7,361 nt of DNA. It comes from Bdellovibrionales bacterium (lineage in GTDB: Bacteria; Bdellovibrionota; Bacteriovoracia; Bacteriovoracales; Bacteriovoracaceae). Positions within the stretch are counted from its first letter, which is position 1, and each line of letters opens with the position of its first letter. A model generated the notes under the pieces. The model saw nothing but the letters and a program-made list of their open reading frames with translations, ran no database searches and was not told the origin of the DNA. The translations under genes were made by a program, and so were the position numbers. The DNA is taken from contig DAOVTR010000077.1 of assembly GCA_030633015.1 (NCBI GenBank), positions 1 through 7,361 of the forward strand, given 5' to 3'. Below, one piece after another: positions 1 to 5,472 of this stretch.

Positions 1-807
1 GCTCCAGATGAGATAAATGCTGATCATACGGTTTACAAGCTTCTACCAAAAGGTAGTAGTTGGCATTTTGCTGCCATTGCTTGGGGGGCAGAAGGATCTC
101 CAAATTCTGGAAGTTCAGCAACTGCATACGAGTTTGCAGTTAATAGTGTTGAATATGTCTTTCAGGGGCAAATTCGTTGTGGCCAGACTCAAGAGTACTT
201 GATGGGCGATGAGATTGTAGATATTAATTTTGATCTATCAAAGGATGGATGTATTGAAACCGATTCCATATTTAGCACATTAAATACAGAAGAATTTTTA
301 TTTGGATCAGATTTTATAACAAGTGGTGATATTGTTGATCTTGATTATAATGATGTGGATTTTAACAATAGTTATAAGTTATTTGAATTTTCAACTTGTT
401 TTTCAGAGACACTAGTTCAATCAAACACTTCACACTGTATGTCTTCCTCTTATTCGCTGCTGGGAAGATCTATCAGATTTATGTTTTTTAACTATACAAT
501 GATTAATGGTGTACTTATTCCAGATCTTTTAAATAATAGGGAGGGAATGGTTGGTTGTGTGAATCAAGATCCAGGAGCAACAATGTTACCTAATATAATA
601 TTAAGTTTTATGAGAGTTCCAATAAATGTGTACTTAGGAGCCTTTCAAATTTCGGTGCATGATGGAGATGATTGTCAAGCTCCTCCAACTCATACTTTTG
701 TCAATAAAAGTGAGGGATGGTTTAAAGATGGATTACCAACTAATAAAATTAAACTGATAAATAACGCTGCTTCAAAATATAATACTATTAATATGCTTTT
801 AGATTAA
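1..807 (+). CDS. Unrecognised six-cysteine, probably exported protein (C-terminal part, 5' end outside window)
   Basis: I do not recognise this protein. The frame is open from base 1 to the TAA at 805-807, giving 268 residues with no stop, so the real start lies upstream. A TTG-ATG pair at 199-204 could be taken for a start, but the 66 codons before it are open and protein-like (for example SSWHFAAIAW), and no good Shine-Dalgarno precedes it. Six cysteines are spread through the fragment (window residues 60, 84, 133, 146, 186, 225). The protein is rich in Asn, Ser and Asp with alternating hydrophobics, which suggests beta-rich folds stabilised by disulfides in the periplasm or at the surface. 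No membrane helix is visible, and any signal peptide would be off-window. It ends 15 bases before the FecR-domain gene, so co-transcription is likely. It could be a surface protein or a substrate of the downstream barrel. That role is inference from position only. Confidence 0.75.
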   Translation, partial: APDEINADHTVYKLLPKGSSWHFAAIAWGAEGSPNSGSSATAYEFAVNSVEYVFQGQIRCGQTQEYLMGDEIVDINFDLSKDGCIETDSIFSTLNTEEFLFGSDFITSGDIVDLDYNDVDFNNSYKLFEFSTCFSETLVQSNTSHCMSSSYSLLGRSIRFMFFNYTMINGVLIPDLLNNREGMVGCVNQDPGATMLPNIILSFMRVPINVYLGAFQISVHDGDDCQAPPTHTFVNKSEGWFKDGLPTNKIKLINNAASKYNTINMLLD

Positions 808-822
808 ATAAAAGAGGATGAT

Positions 823-1803
823 ATGAGACTGATTTTAACTATTTTTTTAGCCATTGTTTTAAATACCTCCTTTGCAGATTCAAAAATTGCGTCTGTTATT
901 ATTGCGAAAGGTGAGGTAAAGGCATTAACGATTGATAAGAAAATAATTGTACTTAAAAAGGGGATGTGGCTTGATGAGGGGATGCAAGTGAGGACCTCGG
1001 CTAAAAGTTTTGCTAAAATTTTATTTAAAGATAAATCAACCATGAGTGTTGCTCCTAAAAGTACAGTACAAATTGTTCAATTTAAGGATAAAAAACCAGG
1101 AATATTAAATCTATTAAAGGGAAAAATTAAATCTCAAGTTACAAAAAACTATATGAATATTAAAAAGGACAAATCAAAATTATATATTACAACTAAGACT
1201 GCAGCAATGGGAGTAAGGGGGACTGAGTTTCAAGTTAGTTATAATACTTCAAAGAAACATACAAATTTAGTAACATTTTCTGGAGCAGTTGCATTTGCAA
1301 AACTGGAAGGAATAAGTGGTGGAATAAATCAAATTAGAAATGGAAATACATTGGAAAAAATGTTGAATTCTAAAAATGCTGTAGTTGTAAAAAAAGGACA
1401 GGAGTCAAATGTTTCCAAAAACTCCAAGGGTGTAACGAGACCTGTAACTGTTCCAACAGCAAAGCTTGAAAAATTAAAAAATGAAATTACAGTTAAATCT
1501 ATAAAAGAGAGAAAACCTAGTTCAGTAGCCAATAAAATAAAGAAGAAATATAGAAATCCAGTTCCTCCCGGGGTTAATGCTACTGAATTTGGTGGGGAAG
1601 TACTTCTTCCTGAAGGAGAAATTATTTTTGAAAGGGCACCCGCTAGTGATATTGTTATTAATCAAGATGTTCCTTTAAATACAACAGATTTGATTCCCCA
1701 ATGTCCGCCATTTTGTCCTATTGAGGAAGTTAAAATAGAGCTACCTCCAATTATTAATGATAACGCAACAGGAGTAAAAATTCATTTCAATGTTCAAGAC
1801 TAA
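823..1803 (+). CDS. Exported FecR-domain protein with Pro-rich C-terminal tail
   Basis: The 326-residue protein starts with a Sec signal peptide (residues 1-18, likely cleavage after SFA), so the rest should be periplasmic. Residues about 22-160 match the FecR domain (PF04773). The visible hallmarks are an initial ASVIIAKGEV strand, a central DKSTMSVAPKSTVQI stretch and the signature AAMGVRGTEF at 127-136. Classical FecR is an anti-sigma regulator with an N-terminal cytoplasmic part and a membrane helix. This protein has neither, so it belongs to the stand-alone exported FecR-domain group, whose function is poorly known. Residues about 165-250 are Lys-rich, and the tail (about 247-326) is Pro/Val/Ile-rich with a CPPFC motif (C294, C298) that could form a disulfide or bind metal. 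AGAGG at 813-817, five bases before the ATG, supports the start. It sits between a putative exported protein and a TPR-barrel protein, suggesting an envelope complex. Confidence 0.88.
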   Translation: MRLILTIFLAIVLNTSFADSKIASVIIAKGEVKALTIDKKIIVLKKGMWLDEGMQVRTSAKSFAKILFKDKSTMSVAPKSTVQIVQFKDKKPGILNLLKGKIKSQVTKNYMNIKKDKSKLYITTKTAAMGVRGTEFQVSYNTSKKHTNLVTFSGAVAFAKLEGISGGINQIRNGNTLEKMLNSKNAVVVKKGQESNVSKNSKGVTRPVTVPTAKLEKLKNEITVKSIKERKPSSVANKIKKKYRNPVPPGVNATEFGGEVLLPEGEIIFERAPASDIVINQDVPLNTTDLIPQCPPFCPIEEVKIELPPIINDNATGVKIHFNVQD

Positions 1804-1841
1804 TGCTTGTATCTTTGAGTAGGACAAATTAATATATTGAT

Positions 1842-3413
1842 ATGAAGTTGTTTCTTTTTTTATTTTTTATATTTTCTTTTTACCCTCTTAATACCTTTGC
1901 TTTTGATGAAGAGATGATTTTGCCAACGTTGGATAATATTCATAACCTTATTTTAAAAAAAGATTTTAAACAAGCATTAGAGTTGGCCCAAGATATTAAA
2001 GGTAGTGAGAAGCAAATGGCCCTTGTTAATTATTATTTGGGACTAAGCTCAAATCGTCTTGCTAAATTTTCTGAGGCTTCCCAGTATTTTAAAAAAGCAA
2101 TAGATTTAAAATCTAGTAGAATTGATATTTTTTATGAATATGGCCAGTCCTTGTATGCAATGAATGAACTTGAAAATGCCAGGAGCCAGTTTTTTAAATC
2201 ATATAAAAGTAATTTTAATAAGGGACAGTCTTTATATTACATGGGGTATATTTCACAAATTTTAGAGCAGTATAAAAAATCGCGTAGTTTTTATCTTAAA
2301 ATACTTTTAAGTCCTGATTTATACGAAGATATTGTCTCACCTGGCTATATGCAATTAGGAGAAATTTATCTTAGTATGTATAAAAATCACAAGAGCATTT
2401 TAAAAGTGGTGCAAAAAAGAGTACTTCCAATGTTTAAGAAGAGTATTCGTTATGCTGTAGATGAGAAAATGAAAAAAGAGATAGAAAAAAGACTTGTGGA
2501 AGTTAAAAGATATTATGGTCTTGATCCTAATGTTTTATACAATGGAAAGGTGCTCCCTGATAAGAAAAATATTTTTTCTTTGTCTGTTGGATATAATAGC
2601 AACAATAATTATACAGAAAGTAGCTCTCCTCAAAGCGAAGATACAACAGAAATATATACAAATAGTTTTTTTATGCAGACAAGATTAATTTTAAATAGAA
2701 AATTTGTATTTTATCCTCAGTTAACAACAAATCTCAATTATCATACAAATAGAGATAATAGTAGTATTAACTCCTATGATGGTTATTCTGTTACCCCAGC
2801 ATTGAAGATGAGATATGAACATAAAATAGGTTCAAAGCTATCAGCTTTTTTAATTGACGGTTCATATTTTAGAAGTGCTAGGGATATTAACTCAGCTTCA
2901 AGTTACGAACAGGATTCAACTAATTTTACTTTTACTACAGGTGAAGAAATTTCTCTTTCAAATGCTACAGTTAATATAAAGTTAAAATATAAAATACTTA
3001 ATAACGTTGATGACTCGTATGGAGGTAGTGGGATTGGAGTTAGTCTTGGTTATACTCGCGCCTTGAAAAGTCAAAGCTTTTTAATTGCTAACTTAAATGC
3101 TGATTTTTTATCATATGAAGATGAAGATAATAATTTAGATAGTTATGGTCTTACAGTTACATATATGAAGCCTAAGCTTTATAATATTGTGACATTCTTG
3201 GCCGGTAGTTCATTAATTTTAACTGACCCTGTAGCAAGTCGTGAGAGCCGAGGCCTTGAGTTTTCATATGGTCCTTATATAAAAATATTTAAAACGTTTG
3301 GAAAATACACGTTGTCGATAAACTATAATTATACTTCGAAGTCATCTAAAGATGAGGATAATTATTCTTATTCTAAAAGTATCTATGGAATGACTTTGCA
3401 ATATCTTTTTTAA
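1842..3413 (+). CDS. TPR-containing outer-membrane beta-barrel protein
   Basis: The 523-residue protein has a very hydrophobic signal peptide (residues 1-20, likely cleavage after TFA). Residues about 28-200 are helical with TPR-like repeats, clearest at 62-91 (YYLGLSSNRLAKFSEASQYF), 94-124 and 128-160. From about 244 to the end the pattern changes to alternating polar and hydrophobic strands rich in Tyr, Ser, Asn and Thr, separated by Asp/Glu/Ser-rich loops. The final strand is YGMTLQYLF with terminal Phe, the usual recognition signal for BAM insertion. The roughly 280-residue barrel would fit 12-14 strands (estimate). Periplasmic TPR plus C-terminal barrel is the layout of Slam (DUF560) lipoprotein translocons and of PgaA/BcsC exopolysaccharide porins, but I cannot assign it to either from sequence alone. 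The only clear Shine-Dalgarno-like sequence (AGGA, 1821-1824) is 17 bases from the ATG, unusually far. The signal peptide and an in-frame stop at 1830 still favour this start. Confidence 0.85.
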   Translation: MKLFLFLFFIFSFYPLNTFAFDEEMILPTLDNIHNLILKKDFKQALELAQDIKGSEKQMALVNYYLGLSSNRLAKFSEASQYFKKAIDLKSSRIDIFYEYGQSLYAMNELENARSQFFKSYKSNFNKGQSLYYMGYISQILEQYKKSRSFYLKILLSPDLYEDIVSPGYMQLGEIYLSMYKNHKSILKVVQKRVLPMFKKSIRYAVDEKMKKEIEKRLVEVKRYYGLDPNVLYNGKVLPDKKNIFSLSVGYNSNNNYTESSSPQSEDTTEIYTNSFFMQTRLILNRKFVFYPQLTTNLNYHTNRDNSSINSYDGYSVTPALKMRYEHKIGSKLSAFLIDGSYFRSARDINSASSYEQDSTNFTFTTGEEISLSNATVNIKLKYKILNNVDDSYGGSGIGVSLGYTRALKSQSFLIANLNADFLSYEDEDNNLDSYGLTVTYMKPKLYNIVTFLAGSSLILTDPVASRESRGLEFSYGPYIKIFKTFGKYTLSINYNYTSKSSKDEDNYSYSKSIYGMTLQYLF

Positions 3414-3415
3414 AA

Positions 3416-3739
3416 ATGAATTTTTTAAAGAAATTAATATCCAAAATAGTTATTTGCCCTAGTTGCAGTCAAAAATTGCGTATTCCGATTCGTATTGGAA
3501 AAACCTTGAGAATACAGTGTAATAGATGTCAACTATCTTTTGACGTTATTTTTGAACATCCTTTTGGAAAAAATTTTAAGGCCTGGAGTAAAAACAGTAC
3601 TTTTAAACAAAATATAAGCAGTCAAATTTCAAACTTAATAAATATGCCATTTAAGATAAAATTATTATTCGTTTTATTATGTGTTTTGCTTTTGTTTTTT
3701 ATTGTAACTTTAAATATTGAAACAGTTAAATCCGTATAG
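3416..3739 (+). CDS. Small zinc-ribbon protein with C-terminal transmembrane helix
   Basis: This 107-residue protein has two CxxC pairs (C14/C17 in ICPSC and C35/C38 in QCNRC) spaced 17 residues apart. The pattern of CPxC, a basic strand, Gly, Arg-Ile-x-Cys, then Phe matches MJ0042-type finger-like zinc ribbons. Residues about 41-78 are polar. About 80-100 form one strongly hydrophobic helix (LLFVLLCVLLLFFIVTL) followed by a short tail. The absence of a signal peptide suggests a tail-anchored inner-membrane protein with the zinc ribbon in the cytoplasm, although orientation is inference. The ATG lies two bases after the stop of the barrel gene and has no evident Shine-Dalgarno, so translation probably depends on ribosomes finishing that gene. 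This coupling ties it to the envelope operon. Its exact function is unknown, with protein-protein or nucleic-acid contact both possible. Family-level confidence is moderate because MJ0042-type motifs are short. Confidence 0.8.
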   Translation: MNFLKKLISKIVICPSCSQKLRIPIRIGKTLRIQCNRCQLSFDVIFEHPFGKNFKAWSKNSTFKQNISSQISNLINMPFKIKLLFVLLCVLLLFFIVTLNIETVKSV

Positions 3740-3760
3740 AGGTAGTGATTGATCTCTTTT
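3738..3760 (+). terminator. Weak hairpin plus T-run at convergent gene junction
   Basis: AGAGGT (3738-3743) can pair with ATCTCT (3752-3757), including one G-T wobble, around an 8-base loop, followed by TTTT at 3757-3760. It overlaps the stop codon of the zinc-ribbon gene and sits between convergent genes, where a + strand terminator is expected. The stem is short and AT-rich, and on the - strand no T-run follows it, so termination in that direction is not supported. Confidence 0.3.
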
Positions 3761-4127
3761 AATTAATATCATTGATGATTTGATTTGCTCTGACTTGGTC
3801 ACCTTTTTGTGTGAGTGCTATAAATTCTCTTATTTTATCTATATACAGTAAATGTTTATCAGTAATTTCCTGAGTTACAATATTGTCTATAATAAGATCT
3901 TCCATTGTGTGTAGAATATCATTAATTTGTACTAGTTCAACAGCATGGGCAGAACCCTTTAATGAATGCAGTATTCTTTTATATTCTTTAGTATCATCAG
4001 GAGTTAATCCTTCTTCATATTTTGTTAGGAGTAAATTTTCACAATCAACTAGAGTTTCAACTGCATCGGCATAAAACTCTTCTCTTAAACCTTCAAGAAA
4101 ACCGTCATCGAAAAAATCTTCTTCCAT
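3759..4127 (-). CDS. HPt-domain phosphotransfer protein
   Basis: The 122-residue protein is essentially one histidine phosphotransfer (Hpt, PF01627) domain. The four-helix-bundle pattern is visible, and the phosphorylation motif HSLKGSA starts at His54, with the conserved Lys57 and Gly58 following. Residues 1-20 are acidic and helical (MEEDFFDDGFLEGLREEFYA), typical of the first HPt helix. It has no signal peptide, membrane helix or output domain, so it is a cytoplasmic relay that accepts phosphate from, or passes it to, receiver aspartates. It starts nine bases after the stop of the REC-kinase gene on the same strand. A weak AGAGA just upstream overlaps that stop region, suggesting coupled translation. 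The natural partner is the receiver of that kinase. The next receiver in the relay is not in this window. Domain assignment is firm and partner assignment is inferred. Confidence 0.92.
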   Translation of the reverse strand: MEEDFFDDGFLEGLREEFYADAVETLVDCENLLLTKYEEGLTPDDTKEYKRILHSLKGSAHAVELVQINDILHTMEDLIIDNIVTQEITDKHLLYIDKIREFIALTQKGDQVRANQIINDIN

Positions 4128-4136
4128 TGTTTGTCT

Positions 4137-5366
4137 CTAGTTATTGTTAAAAATTATTGTGAAAGCTGTACCTTTAGAAGTAGATTCAAGATTTATGGTA
4201 GCGTCATGTTCTTTAATATATCCTTCCACGAGACTCATACCTAACCCGGTCCCTTTATTGACATCTTTCGTTGTAAAAAAAGGATCAAATATTTTGCTTT
4301 GAATATCTGATGGAATTCCACAACCAGTATCAGAAAATGTGACTATGATTTTATTTCCTTCAACTACAGTTTTAAATGTCATCTTTTTTATTTCAGATTT
4401 GTCCATTGCATCAATGGCGTTATGAACTAAATTTAAAAAAACTTGTTCAATCAATGTCTTAAATCCAGATACTATTGCAGGTTGTGCTGAAAAATCTTCT
4501 ATCATTTCAATATTGTTTTTTGTTATTAATCCACCAAAAAAATCATATAAATCCTTAAATAAAATATTAAGATCAAAGTCTTCTAATGTTCGATTGTTTA
4601 AATCTTCATTTCTAGAAAAAGCTTTTAAGTGTTTAACAATTTTTATGATTCTATTAACTGCGGTTTCAATATTTCCATTGATTTTTATTATTTTATTTTG
4701 ATCAATTTCATCTCGATTTATTATTCTATTTAATTGTTGGTTATAGGATTTAATAATTGTTAGTGGATTATTAATTTCATGGGCCATTCCTGCTCCCATG
4801 GTTCCGAGTGATGCCATTTTTGAACTTTGTATGAGTTCAGCCTGAAGGGTCTGTAACAGTTTATGTGAGTCAGCTAGTTCTTCAAAGTTTTTCTGAAGTA
4901 TTTCATTTTTACTTTTTAAGTCATCTAGTAAATTTACATTTTCTTGCTCAATTAGAGTTTGGTATTCATAAAGCATTATAATATTTTGACATCTTAATTT
5001 AAGCTCTTCAGGTCGATAGGGTTTATTTAAAAATTCACTCGCGCCAAGTTGAAGTGATTTGAAAAATACTTCATTATCTTCAATTGTAGTTATAAGAATA
5101 AAAGGAATTTTAGCAAAATTTTTATTAGCTTTTAATTCTTCTAGTAATTCTAGTCCATCCAAATTAGGCATTTGATAATCTGAGATTATAAGTGAATATT
5201 TTTTATTTGGAATTTCTGATAATGCTTTTTGCCCATCTGTCATCCATGTTACTTCATAACCTAGTTTTTCTAAAATATATTGTAGTTTTTTTGCCTGAAC
5301 AGGGACATCTTCAACTATTAATATTTTATATTTTTTTTTATTACTTATATCTGAATTAAGTTCCAT
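4137..5366 (-). CDS. Soluble receiver-first histidine kinase (REC-HisKA-HATPase_c)
   Basis: The 409-residue protein begins with a receiver domain (about 12-130): acidic pair E19/D20, phospho-acceptor D63 in ISDYQMP, T93/T94 and K115 in NKP. Residues about 131-185 look like a coiled coil. HisKA follows with H196 in AHEINNP, then HATPase_c (about 300-409) with the N box (N312, N316 in NLVHNAIDA), DTGCG at 346-350, DPFFTTK and the GTGLG lid at 372-376. All catalytic residues are present, so it should autophosphorylate. There is no membrane helix or PAS/GAF sensor, so the input may be phosphorylation of its own receiver by another kinase, or a partner protein. AGGA (5371-5374), four bases before the ATG, supports the start. 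The HPt gene follows within nine bases. Together they form part of a phosphorelay. The regulated process is unknown. Confidence 0.95.
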   Translation of the reverse strand: MELNSDISNKKKYKILIVEDVPVQAKKLQYILEKLGYEVTWMTDGQKALSEIPNKKYSLIISDYQMPNLDGLELLEELKANKNFAKIPFILITTIEDNEVFFKSLQLGASEFLNKPYRPEELKLRCQNIIMLYEYQTLIEQENVNLLDDLKSKNEILQKNFEELADSHKLLQTLQAELIQSSKMASLGTMGAGMAHEINNPLTIIKSYNQQLNRIINRDEIDQNKIIKINGNIETAVNRIIKIVKHLKAFSRNEDLNNRTLEDFDLNILFKDLYDFFGGLITKNNIEMIEDFSAQPAIVSGFKTLIEQVFLNLVHNAIDAMDKSEIKKMTFKTVVEGNKIIVTFSDTGCGIPSDIQSKIFDPFFTTKDVNKGTGLGMSLVEGYIKEHDATINLESTSKGTAFTIIFNNN

Positions 5367-5444
5367 ATTTTCCTGAATTATATTTGAAATCTAATTGTTC
5401 TAAATAATTTTCGGGATTTTATGAAAAAACTTTACTATACTTAC

Positions 5445-5454
5445 TTAATATTAA
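5445..5454. repeat. 10-bp palindrome TTAATATTAA
   Basis: A perfect inverted repeat lies just downstream of the + strand -10-like TATACT, about where transcription of the Schlafen-like gene would begin, so it could be an operator. In DNA this AT-rich a 10-bp palindrome is not very unlikely by chance, so the call is tentative. Confidence 0.2.
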
Positions 5455-5460
5455 CTATTT

Positions 5461-5472
5461 AAAGGGTTATTT
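5461..5472 (+). promoter_or_regulatory. Ribosome binding site supporting a TTG start
   Basis: AAAGGG at 5461-5466, six bases before TTG at 5473, is a good Shine-Dalgarno. An in-frame stop (TAA, 5452-5454) excludes any longer version. The next in-frame ATG (5560, codon 30) would remove the conserved E21/D26/K28 of the AlbA_2 domain. TTG is therefore the likely start. Confidence 0.75.

Larger units (their letters stand above)
5367..5472. promoter_or_regulatory. Divergent intergenic region with overlapping -10-like elements
   Basis: This AT-rich 106-bp gap must hold the promoters for the kinase operon (- strand) and the Schlafen-like gene (+ strand). The clearest element is ACTATACT at 5434-5441. 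It reads TATACT on the + strand (5436-5441) and TATAGT on the - strand (5434-5439), each one mismatch from TATAAT. Neither has a convincing -35 box at 16-18 bases, so the assignment is weak. The - strand also has a perfect TATAAT at 5377-5382, but it is too close to the kinase ATG to leave its Shine-Dalgarno in the transcript. Confidence 0.35.

Noticed and set aside
17..202. Open frame of 61 codons on the + strand in another frame
   Set aside because: It overlaps the protein-like open frame that runs from base 1 to 807, and it lacks a ribosome binding site and any recognisable protein features.
804..1043. Antisense open frame over the start of the FecR-domain gene
   Set aside because: It lies opposite a well-supported gene with a signal peptide and FecR motifs, and its own composition is typical of a reverse-strand shadow.
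823..1803. Classical FecR anti-sigma regulator with iron-uptake role
   Set aside because: There is no ECF sigma gene, no TonB-dependent receptor and no internal membrane helix. The protein has a cleavable signal peptide instead.
3883..4074. Open frame on the + strand opposite the HPt gene
   Set aside because: The opposite strand carries the clear HPt motif, and the + strand frame has no family features or Shine-Dalgarno.
4513..4701. Hydrophobic 62-codon open frame opposite the kinase gene
   Set aside because: It lies wholly inside the kinase coding region on the other strand. Its hydrophobic, basic composition is explained by the complement of AT-rich codons.
5377..5382. Perfect TATAAT on the - strand upstream of the kinase gene
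   Set aside because: Transcription would start about four to five bases before the ATG and exclude the AGGA ribosome binding site. No -35 box is found at the right distance.
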